A DNA stretch of 64,000 nucleotides from contig WBMV01007620.1 in NCBI GenBank assembly GCA_013396655.1, positions 310,001 through 374,000 of the forward strand. Direction: 5' to 3'. This stretch comes from Campylorhamphus procurvoides. Lineage: Eukaryota > Chordata > Aves > Passeriformes > Dendrocolaptidae. The notes beneath the pieces are model-generated. The model did no database searches and had not been told where the DNA came from. It saw nothing but the letters and a program-made list of their open reading frames with translations. Both the position numbers and the translations under genes were made by a program. Shown here one piece after another: positions 12,236 to 23,100 of the stretch; position 1 is the first letter of the stretch; every line of letters begins with the position of its first letter.

Positions 12236-15200
12236 AGTTGAGGTTCTGTGAGTAAGAAGAAAAGGTGTTTTGTGATCTACACTGTCAAATACTTTGTTGG
12301 GGAGTGGGTGCTGCTGTCCTTACTGTGCTGAAGATGGGGAATGCTATAGTTCTGGGTTCTGTGCCTGTGAATGAACTGGCACACAACACAAGTGGCTAAT
12401 GCTTTATATCGTGGTGTCTTTGGTTTGTGGATTTTTCCTAAGTAGTTTACATAATCTTACAATAAAGTATAATGTACTTACTATAATCTTTTAGACTTTT
12501 AAAAAAATATACTTGAGTCCTTTAAATGTGGCACAAATGTTATTGGTGGAAATTTACCATCGCAATACTTATTTTTAACTAATGAGGTTAGAATTGAAAA
12601 TAAATCAGGCTTTACATAGTAAAAGCATGTTTTCCTTGCCAAATTCAAGCTGGCGCATTCAGTGTCCAAACAGTTTACATACACTAAGGAGGATAAATTT
12701 AAATTGGGCAAAGAACTGATAAAAGGATACCAATTAAATTAGTTCTGGGGTTTTGTATGAATTACATTTGCTTAGTGGCCACTTGACAGTACTTCTGTTA
12801 TTACTAAAATAAGTGTTTATTATGCCTAAACTTTTAGTCTCCTAAATTCTTGAACTCTGCAAGTTTAATGGTTTGCCGCTTTAATTGGATACTTCAGATG
12901 GGGTTAAATACTATTTCTCTCTTTTCATTAAACATTCATTTCAGCACATTTGCTAAAGAAGTAGACACAATTTTACAAACAGCTTTGAGGAGAGCTTGCC
13001 TGTGTATGGTGTGTCTTGGGAGGGGATTTCCCCTTTCTCATACAAAAGAAGAGGATACAAATTATTTTTGATGGCATGGTGTATTTAAAAAGTGGGTGGA
13101 GATAAGAAATTTTTACTTCTGCTTGGAATCAAGTCTTGCAAGATCTCATTGATTCAGGTTTATGGGTGCAAATATGTCTTCCTAATAATGGCATTTGACA
13201 TTACATTGTTTAATTATTAATAAAACCATAGACTGAACACAAATTGACATAACATTATTTAGAAGAATTCCATCAACACTTCTTTCAGCAGGCTTAAAAT
13301 AGTTGCTTTTGTTTGCAGTGTGAATAATTGTGCATATTTCATTAACCTTTAGCATGGGTGATGTGTTAATGTGTGCTGGGGAGACTTTCAAAATGCCTGA
13401 AACCACATTCCTTGTTCTATTTCTAGTGTTACTTAGCTGCTACTGCTCTTACAGGCTGAAACAGGAGTAAGATCATTGCATTTCACCAGCACTGGAGCTA
13501 AGGGTACAAAATTATTTAAGTTCTCAGTTGGCCAAGTTCTCAGCTTGCCAAGAAACAAGTTTCTGATAGTTGGAAAGTGTGCTGATGGATTCCTCCCCCC
13601 TGCCCCCCAATTAATTGAACTTCAAGAGCTAGAATACATTTCTGAAGTGAATTGAGAGCTTATTATTGGAGCAGATTCAAGTACTATAAGAAGTTCTTCT
13701 AGAGGAAGGAAAAAAAAGGCTTGCTTTTACATAAGTAAAAGGGCTGATACCTCCTCCTCACACCCCCAAACAAGATCAGAATGGTATTAGATTTTACTTC
13801 TCTGTTTTTAATTGCAAATTAATAAGAATGGCAGTATAATTTGCATTCACATCTCATGGCAATAATGACAGACTATATTTTGAGAAATTGACTCTTTTAG
13901 TGCTGGAGACAGTTGATGTTTTCCTTGCCGTTGTCTTCATTAAAGTGAATATTGTTCTCGGGTATGCTGGGCAAAGTGTGATCTGCATATCTGCTGTACC
14001 CTCGCGTGGGTGATGTTCCTTTGTTAATTCATGAGCTGCTGTCTTTATGGGTTGTAAGCATGTAACTCCTTCAGCCCAAAGCGGGGCTTTATTTTACAAG
14101 TGTTTTCTGTGTAGAGCTTTCAGAAAGCAGTGGTCTCTATGAGTATTCCAGTCTGCAGGTGTATGAGAGATCTGGTTTCCTTAGTACTTTTTCTGCACTG
14201 CAAAAGTGCCATTTATTATTGTAATGGCATAGCCTTTTATAGGAGATCTTCCAACCATGGAGGAAGATACCCATTAGGTCCTTCCTGCATTCTTGTAGAG
14301 TTCAACTTGTGAACTTAGACTAAAAATACAAAATAAATTATCTTCTTCATGCTTGGGAACTTGGGATCCATTTAAAAATGCTAAAAAGAGAGTAGGTTTT
14401 GATTTGAATGAAGCTTTTGGCTTATGTATGATTCATTTCTAGAAAGTAGGAAGAGTAGAAGAGGTAATTCAATTTATTCATAATCACTTTTAGTACGACA
14501 TTAAAGGCAGTCATTTAGCTGAACTTCTAAGAAATTAAATTTACTGGAAGGAGGACTTTGTCCCCTGTCATTAGAAGTACGTGCATGCATATGTACATTT
14601 CTCTGCGTGTGTATATATACATCTGTAGACATAAAAATAAAAAGTAATTGTAGGCCTGTGTATCCACTGGGTGTATTTGCAAGGGATTTTGGCCATTGGT
14701 TTGCATGAGAACCAGTTACAAAACTTGCCAGTCATAATTCTAGGAACAAATTGGCCACATCCTCATTTTGTTGAGCTGAGTGAAGTGTAATCATGTTTTT
14801 AAAAAGTCCCAAAAGAACAAAACCCCCACAAAATACCCCAACATAAGTATGATGTACTGTTCCAGAGAGGTGGGGAGTTAGGGGATTTTAAATGAGAGGA
14901 GAAAGCAAATGAAAGAAAACATGTTAGACTGGACCATTGTTTCGACTAAAAGATTCATCATTGAAAGAGATGTGTCATAACTTTTTCTTGTTAAATGTCT
15001 TGAAAAAGACAAAGCTATTGCATACCCCGCCCCCCAACCCAAATGACAGCAGTGACAGTCTTCAAAAGGTAATCTGTAAACTAGCTGATAATTTTTACTC
15101 CTTCTCTTTTTCTTTTCCTCCCCTGAATTGGCATTTTGGACTCTTTTATCCTCCTTCTAGTGAAGTTAACTGTTCGTTTTCTTGTAGATGAAGTAATTTG

Positions 15201-16914
15201 AAGTTTGAAAATTTTACTAAATAAGAAAACTGTCATCACTCTTTTTTCTGTGTTTTGGCTTTCTGATAAAGAAACAACAACAGCAAAACATGTCCACAGA
15301 GTGACAATAACAAATTTTCTGTCCATTTTACATTACAAGCAGCAAACTAGATTTATTCTTTTAAAACAAAAAGCAGGCAGAGAATATAGCCTATTTTTTA
15401 CCATTATTCAGTATTAACAATGGAGAAGAGAAGGTGGCTTCTAAAGTTGGGTACTTAATGCAAATTCATTCTCTTGCATAAGCTACAGAGCAATAGAACA
15501 TAACACTGTCATTAAAACTGACTCATAGCATTCAACAGAAGGTGTGTTTCGAGCTTTAAAAGTGCTAAGAGAATTAATGCAGTCTAGTAAATATCTTGCA
15601 GTGGGAAAATGTACTTGAGTTGCATTTTGTTGCAAAATGCTGTTGTGCAAATTGTTTTGGAAAGGATTTTGCTTTTTAAAAATATCTGAGCATTCAAGCA
15701 GAGAAATGGAGTTATTCTAAACTATAAGGCATTTTGATCAGTTGGAAAATGGATGCAGATAGGCTGTGAAATGCTTTTAACATCCATGTTTGAAATTCCA
15801 GCTCAGGACAGAGACTTACACTACTTGATTGTCTTATAGCTCCTGTCATTATGGCTGGAGGGAAGACTCCTAAGCATTGGAAAGATCTGTCTCCAGCAGT
15901 AGGTATTCAGGTTTTAAATTGGTGTTTTTCTGGGTTTGCTTGGGTTGGGTTTTTTGACATAGTAGGTGGGAATGGGAAATGTGTATCTAGTACCACAAAA
16001 GGCCTAAGTGTTAGACTTGCATTTAAATTGGTTTAGCATGAAGTCTCAGCAACAAAGAAAATGGCATAATCCAAAGAAGATTACAAGAATTAGTTCTGAC
16101 TTTTTGTCTGAGTAAATAGCATATCACCCATTCTACCTGGATTACAGAGGAAAGTGGAGATTATTCTTCCAGTGTCAGAGACTGCTGGTGGAAAGAAATA
16201 ATATGGTGTGGATAAAATTGTAAATCTTGCCTGTTGGCTCCCTACCTGCTGGGCAGTGGCTTCTTAGGTTCTGTGTGCTGGGCTGGGCACAGGGTCAGTG
16301 TGTTGCTGCTTTGGGGTTGCTGCCTGTGGTGGGTGAGGGAATGTCTTGATATGTTCCCATTCAGTTCTAGTTTCTTGATGACCAATATTTAGGCCTGTCA
16401 TGATACAGTTTACTTCCTTACAAATGAGAGGCAGCTGATTCATCTCTTTGATGTGGAGTCTTTCACCTCGGAAACTCCCTAGCAGCCTTTGTCACTCAGT
16501 GTAACTAAGCTTTGGGTTGTTCTTTTTAATCCTCTGAGACATGGTATGCCCTATATTGTTGACAGCTCTTATTTTCTTAGTTGTTTTTACTCTCCTTTTT
16601 CAGGAAATAAATAACAATGATTTTGTGTGAGTAGACTTTTGTGTTCATATCTCCCAAATTATTTCTATTTCCCTTTATGTTAGAAGACTTTGTACAAGAA
16701 GTAACTAGATATATTAGAATCAGTAAAGTCAGTTATGCAAATACTGACTTTTGGATGCACGTCTGTATGTTTTTATAAGCTAATATAGATCTCAAAGATC
16801 CTGATGAATTCATTGGTCATGCCTGAAGCATCTTCTCAGAATTTTTTCTTCTTTTCTTTCATTAAAGAATTTCCCCATATGCTAGCCTTTCACTGTCTTC
16901 TTCCATGACTTCCT

Positions 16915-17001
16915 GGAGTAGCTTCCTTTCTCTTCCTCCCTCACCCACCCTTCTTGCTGTTTGCCCTTCCTTCCCTTCTCCTCCTCCCACGCTCCCCACT
17001 C
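16915..17001 (+). repeat. Pyrimidine-rich stretch
   Basis: Long C/T-rich run broken by a few A and G bases, with CCTCCCTCACCCACCC and CCCTTCTCCTCCTCCCACGC. Purine-rich on the other strand. No gene signal accompanies it. Confidence 0.6.
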
Positions 17002-18272
17002 CATAATTAAGCTCTGAGGATAGAGAAACGCATAAAGAATGAAAATCAGGATTATGAGGATTTTTTATTACCTTTTCTTTGGTAGGTCTGCCAACATTAT
17101 TTACTGTTTACGTGCATCTTCCTTTTAAGACCTGTTTTTCAGGTACTCTTTTGGGTCCCTTACATATCCAGACATGCTCTTGCTGCCATGGGAATCTCCC
17201 ATGAAAGCAGCTGTCAGCATAGCAAGAAAAGAGCTCTGCTTGGCACTTTTGAAGCGGTCTCCTTGGGAGAAAGGCCATGTAGCTGTCATTTCCTATTTAT
17301 GTTTAAATATCTTTCCATTGGTACATAAACTTCTATAATCTGGATGATTCTTCTTTAGATTATAGTGACTGAGTTGTAAATACTTTACCTTTTTACCCCT
17401 CTCTTTTTTTTTTTTTAATATAGCTCATGCCTTCATTAGTAAACTCCTCTATTTAGTTTACAGAAAATTTCAACAGGAAAGTAATGTTGGTTGGGCCTGT
17501 GGAATTCTTTCACTGGGCCTTTATTTTAAGTAGTAATCTTTTTGACAAAAATACTAGTTAAGCACAGTTCATTGGCTATGCATATTTTACCAGTGTATTG
17601 ATGGTGGTGGATGAAGGTATAGAGCAAGTATAGACTGCATTTGTGTTAAGAAAGTCAGTCTGATCATTCATAATTTTAATTATGATGATAGTTTTCATGT
17701 TATGTGAGATTTAAAATATTCTTTTTTTTTCTTTTAACTGCTAAATGGAAACCACTAGGCTGAAATTGCAAGATAAATTATTCCTTATATTATTCCTTAT
17801 ATTTTTAAAGTCATTACAGAAGCTGGCATTGAAACAGCATTATTATAAAAAAAAATAAAATTATTACCACATCTTGTTTCCAGAGATAAATCAAATCACC
17901 TCCTAATGTTTTTGAAGTTTTTTTCCTGAGTCATCTCATGAGACTTTCATTTACCTCAAGACTTGTATTTTGCCACAGCAGTTCTGTTGATGCAAAGAAC
18001 CATTACCTTAGCATGGTTTCAAACATTAAATCTTTCTAAGTTATTTTATACCATCACCAGAGGCCTTCAACATGGCAAAAAAGTTTCCTTATCAAAGAGC
18101 TTAACATCTAATTAAAGACAAGCCCTAAGAATGCATCTGACAGTTGAAAGAAGCAGGAGAGGAAAAGTGAACATCATAATGATTACATGTCTTTTCACTT
18201 GGGCTTCTGTGGTGAGTTGACCTTGGCTGGTCACCAGGGGCCCAGCAAAGCTGCTTTGTCACTCACCTCCTT

Positions 18273-19223
18273 ATAAAATCACAGAATGGCTGGGGCAGGA
18301 AGGGACCCCAAAGATCATCTTGTTCCAACCCCCCTACCTTGAACTTTTCCAGGGATGGGATACCCACAGCTGCTCTGGGCAACCTGTTCCAGTGTGACAC
18401 CACTCTCACCATAGTAAGGAACATCTTTCTAATTTCTCATCTAAGTCTCTAATCTGTTAGTTTGAAACTGTTCCACTGTGTCCTATCATTACCCACCCAT
18501 GTAAAAAGTCCCTCTGGCTCCTTGTGTAAGTCCCTTCTAAGTACTGGAAAGCTGCAATGAGATTTCCCCAGAGTCTTCTCAATGATGAACAACTCCAGCT
18601 CCCTCAGCTTGTGTTCATAGCAGAGGTGGACCAACTCTGACAGGTCCACATCCATCTTGTGCTGGGAACCCCAGATCTGGACACAATACTACAGCTGAGG
18701 TCTCACAAGGACAAAGTAGAGGGGGAGAATCCCCTCTCTCGACCTGCTGGCCACCTCTCCTTTGATGCAGCCCAGGATGCCTTGGGCCTTCTAGACTAAA
18801 AGCACGCACTGTTGCCTCATATCCGGCTTTTCGTACCTGAGTACCCCCAAGTCCTTCCCTGTGGGGCTGCTCTCAGTAACTTCTCCTCACAGCCCTGCAC
18901 TCACGTCTGGGTTTGCCCTGACCCAGATGCAGCACCTTGCACTTCAACTTGTTGAACTTTAGGGGGTTGTCATGGGTCCGCTTGTCCAGGTCCCCCTGGA
19001 TGACATCCTTTCCCTTGGTTGTGTCAGCTGCACCACTCAGCCTTGTATCATCTGTAAACTTGCTGAGAATGCCCTCGATCTCACTGCCTGTATCATTGAT
19101 AAAGGTATTAAAGAGCACTGGACCCAAGACAGAGCCCTGAGGGACGGCACTGGCTTCCAACTGGACATGAGCCATTGAGCACAGCTCTCTGGCTGCATCC
19201 ATCCAGCCAATTCCTGATCCTTG
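18273..19223 (-). mobile_element. CR1 LINE, 5'-truncated, nested in the LTR-type element
   Basis: About 950 bp. The 3' end is at the left: AAAATCACAGAATGGCTGGG followed by the usual CR1 3'UTR sequence. Further right, on the minus strand, lies the C-terminal part of the reverse transcriptase (ORF at 18873-19202), with [17 protein letters not shown] in place of the family's F/YADDT catalytic box, and [14 protein letters not shown]. The A-to-T change in the box and several frame breaks make it inactive. It lies between the two halves of the surrounding repeat, so it inserted later than that repeat. Confidence 0.9.
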
Positions 19224-19560
19224 TCCTCAGCTGCTCAGGGGAGAGAAAGTAGAATGAAAGGCTCATGGGTAGAAATAAGGCTGGGGAAAGATAACTCAGC
19301 AATTACCATCATGGACAAAACAGACTCAACTTGGGGAAAATATGTTACCAATCAAATCATGATAATATAATGAGGAATAAACCTAAATCTTAAAAAATCA
19401 TCTTCTCCCTGCCCCTCCCTTTTTCCAGAGCTTAACTTTTCTCCTGGAATCTCCACCTCCTTCCTTGCAGCAGCGCAGGGGGATGAGGGGTTGTGTTTAG
19501 TTCATCAGATGTTGTCTCTGCAGCTCCTTCCTCCTCAGGGGAAGGACTCCTCACTCTCTT

Positions 19561-19960
19561 CTGCTCCAGCATGGCATCCCTCCCATGGAAAACAGTCTTT
19601 CATGCGTGTCCTAACACGGGCTTCAGTTCTTTATGAACTGCTCCAGTGTGGGTCCTTTCCATGGGGTGCAGTCCTTCAGGAACAGATTGCACCAGTGTGA
19701 GTCCCCTACAGGGTCAGAAGTCCTACCAGTAAATATGCTTCTGTGTGGACTTCTCTCTCCATGGGGCCACAGGTCCCACCAGAAGATTACTTCAGTGCAA
19801 GATTCCCATGGCATCACAACTTCCTTTAGGTATCCAGGTGCCCTCCATGGGGTCCTCCAGGGGTTGCAGGTGGATCTCTGCACTCCCACTGACCTCCAGA
19901 GACACAGGGTCCTGCAGGGGCACAGCTGCATCACTGTGGTCTTCACCACGGTTTGCAAGG
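19561..19960 (-). repeat. Array of diverged ~49-51-bp units inside the LTR-type element
   Basis: On the + strand, units begin with variants of CTGCTCCAGTGTGGGTCC at about 19639, 19688 and 19737, with more diverged copies on both sides. Each unit holds a CCATGGGG-like core and a GTCCTTCAGGAAC-like end. On the minus strand the region is open from 19958 to 19623 and reads as degenerate blocks such as CTPWKGPTLEQFIKN. Whether this was ever translated is unknown. This copy looks decayed. Confidence 0.65.
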
Positions 19961-20141
19961 GAATCTCAGCTCTGGCACCTGGAGCACCTCCCTCCCCTCG
20001 TGCACTGACCTTGGTATCTGCGGGGCTGCTTCTCTCATGTATTCACACTCCTCTTTCTAGCTGCAATTGCACAGGGCTTTTTTCCCCCCCTTCTTAAATA
20101 TGTAGCCCCCTTTACCCTCGCAAAATCTGCCCACACAAACC

Positions 20142-23100
20142 TAATACGGTTTCTAAAGTTTAAGGAATAAAATGTCAAAATCTCCTCTGTTCTAATATAG
20201 AATTAGAGATACTAAGTTTAGAAATGCCAAATATTTTTTTTACAGTAGCTTAAATTCATGGTGTAAAGGGAAGGGTTTGCAGTGAGATGTATTCTGTGAA
20301 TTTCAGGGGTCTCTCTAAAGGGAGTGAGTTTCTTGAGTGCTCCAAGCCTGGTTGCAGAGCTCATATTCAGCCTTGCTGTGATCCTCCTCAATCCTTGGGT
20401 AGTCTGTATGGGGTGGCAGACTGTCAGCCTTTATAATTATGTCACCAGATTCTCAGTTTCCTTTCACTTTTATTGAAGGAAGTTCTTTGACCTGTTTGTA
20501 TCAGAACTGCCCCCTGCCTTCTTTCATACTAGTGCTATGTGTCTTCCAACGTGGAGTTCACTTGCAATTTTGGATATTGAAGCACACAAGAGTGGCTCAC
20601 TTGTGTTTCTTCTGAAAACAAGGTTCTGCTTTAGCTAATGCTCTAGTTCTTTTAAATCCACAGCCTGTAGATTTTAGAAATTTTAAGCTGCCAAGCCCTG
20701 GACTATCCTGATTGTAGTAGCTTTTTTTCATGCTGTTGAGACAAAGTGCATCTTTTGATCATTAAAAGAGATTTTTGATTACAAATATTCAAAGGCGGTT
20801 AAAAATCACAACAATCTGTTTTCCCCATGATCACTGAGTTTAACTGTAATGTCAATAGAACTTAAATTTTGTGTTTAGGTAAAACAATCAGTATATGAAC
20901 GAATATGAATAAGTATTGGTCCCAGCATGTTTTTTCTTGTAAACAGAGAAATTCTTCATTCATCAGTGTCTATTCACTGATGCAGTTACCAGTGCTGGGG
21001 ATAAGCATATTATCTTGTTCAAAAGATAATATTCTGGTCTTCACTGGTTTTCCCTTATTGCATTTTCAAGTTTATTTTTTGCTCCTTTTGGATGAGATCA
21101 CTAAGTCAAATTTGTACTTTTGTTACTGTATTTTTTGTCTACTGGGAAGTTGTTTACACATATGGCAATTTGAGTTGGTCACCCTAATGCATCTTCCAAA
21201 TACATTTGCAGTGCTTTACGTAGCAGACTGAAGTTCCTCTACCTGAAGGTGTTCTAGGTGGCTCAGCAGGAGAGCATCTGTCATAACAGCACAAGACAAT
21301 GCTCTGTTGCTCTACTTTCCCTTCAGTGGATTTGCACTGAATACAAAATTTATTTCAGAGTTTTCAGATTACTGTTCAGAGTCCTCCCTCAAATTGTCCA
21401 TGGTACGTGATACATTGCTGCTGCTGCTGCTTCTGTGGTGCTCCATTCCAGCACGCTCAAAGCTTTCATCCTGTACCCCAAGGAAGTTTTTAATAATAAG
21501 TTGTTATGTTAATAACAGTTAACAATTAACAAATAATGTTTGTTGAGAGGAATTGTTAGGGGGTTTTGCTTTTATCTTCTTTATTTGGAATGTGAATCTT
21601 TTTATTGAACATTAGCTCATTGTAATGGTCAGAACCTCTTAATGCAGTCTGAGCCACTTTGGAGATTAGTCTTCTTGACTTGGGTTTCACTTAAGTGATT
21701 TATTCACCTGTGTAAGTTTAACAGATTTTTTTTTCAACTAGAAAGCATAGTAAAACTCACCTTGAAGTGTTCAGTCACTCTGAGAATAGACATCATAAAA
21801 ATCCCCCCAGCTGTGTAGCGTAAAATAAACACATTTATATATTTTTAGTATTAATCATATTCAGTTAAATTGGGAATTGGACTATTAGTCATTGAGTGGC
21901 TCCTTTTTCCCCTTTGTTAAAGACTTTTGATGACTTTTTTTTAAAGGTCAGCTTTGTAAAAGATAGATCAGTATTATTTAAATAAGATGTTTCTGATTAT
22001 TTGGCTGGAAAACACATCAAGAAGAAATAATATACAATTTTATATGTTATTTGAGTATAGTTCTGTTCATTTGCATGTATTGTATTATTAATTTAGTACT
22101 AACTTTTGGGGGCCTTTCCCCTTATATTTCTCTTTGCTCCATATATTTGGTATGGCCTTTTAAAGAAAAAAGGAATTTCTTGGGGTTTTTCTTCTTTTTA
22201 CTTCAGATGGTGAGCCAGTAATCTGTATTTAATGATGTGGTTAAAGATTACAAGAAAAGTAGTCATTGGAGTTGTTTTGATCTGCATTACAATGCCCACA
22301 GCATTTAGTTTCAGCATTCATTTGCTATTTATAAATACTTTATATTCACCTTTTCTGTACTTTTATGAGAAAAATCCATCTCAGCCAAAGCCAGTGCAGA
22401 GAAGAACATCTGACTTTTAGAATTTGGATGCGAGTTATTTCTAGAACAATGAAGACAAAACTGGGTTGGAAGGAGGGTGAAACTTTGTCAGATTAGAGGA
22501 ATTTCAGTCTTATTAAATCACCAGAATGCTTTGTGTGTGCACGTATGAAAGATTCGGTGGCTGATCCAGTTAGGAATGCATGAGAGGACTTTTTTTGAAG
22601 TGGCCAGGTCTTCTGCATCTGTAGTTTTGTGTGCTGTCAGCATGGCAGTGTAACATTGTGGTGCTCAGTTGGTGGCTCTGCCATTGTGGAGAGGAATCTC
22701 ACAGTGCCAGCAGAGTGGCAGGGACTGGAGAGCGTGATGGAAGAGCTCGAGAGGCCCATTCTTTCCACAAATACCCTGCTGAGCTCAAACTTTAGAGCAA
22801 CCTTCAGCTCACTGACTGCTTCTAGCATGGTCCCTTAAAGAAAATATACTGTACTTTCCTCAGACAGGAACACACTCTGCCCTCTGCTCAAGATTCTGAA
22901 TGTGCCTTTTTGGCTTTTTTGAGTTTTTTCCTTACTTTTTTTTCTTTTTCCCCTAAGTATGAATCTTCGAACACAAATGTGGGAATTGAGCCACAAAGTG
23001 AGTCCTGATGTGTAACTGAAAATAGCAGGTTTTTTTCAGTATAAAGATGGAAAAAAGCTATGTCTGTAATATTATTTTGTAGTATTATATTGAGAATTTA

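Larger units (their letters stand above)
8371..18207. other. Non-coding DNA with simple-sequence patches
   Basis: No coding exon recognised. Visible items are an AATAAATAAATAAATG run near 8860-8877, TA/TG-rich simple sequence at 10930-11008, a 55-bp pyrimidine tract at 12181-12235, C-rich patches at 13595-13610 and 15026-15040, a pyrimidine-rich stretch at 16915-17001, and a 12-bp tandem duplication (TTATTCCTTATA twice) at 17778-17801. The rest looks unique and AT-rich. Confidence 0.6.
18208..20141 (-). mobile_element. LTR-type avian interspersed repeat, interrupted by a CR1 insertion
   Basis: Two separated parts, 18208-18272 and 19224-20141, belong to one minus-strand element. The left end reads TGTGGTGAGTTGACCTTGGC, so the element's sense strand ends in CA as LTRs do. 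At the other end the sense strand shows a TATA-like ATATTTAAGAAGG at about 20088-20103. I recognise the whole as a repeat seen often in bird genomes and infer it is an LTR of an old endogenous retrovirus. No gag, pol or env coding is visible. From memory, full copies are longer between the TATA-like box and the outer end, so this copy seems to lack part of that region. I saw no clear target-site duplication. The family name is not assigned, and confidence in the LTR class is moderate. Confidence 0.7.

Noticed and set aside
12181..12250. Long pyrimidine tract ending TTCTGTAG followed closely by GTGAGT, resembling a tiny exon
   Set aside because: The implied exon would be about 10 nt and non-coding. 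T-rich tracts of this kind occur by chance in AT-rich introns, and no RNA evidence is available.
19633..20097. Longest single open frame in the window (154 codons, + strand)
   Set aside because: It lies wholly inside the LTR-type repeat and its unit array, on the strand opposite to the element's TATA-like box. It is low-complexity (S/P/G/L-rich) and has no recognised domain.
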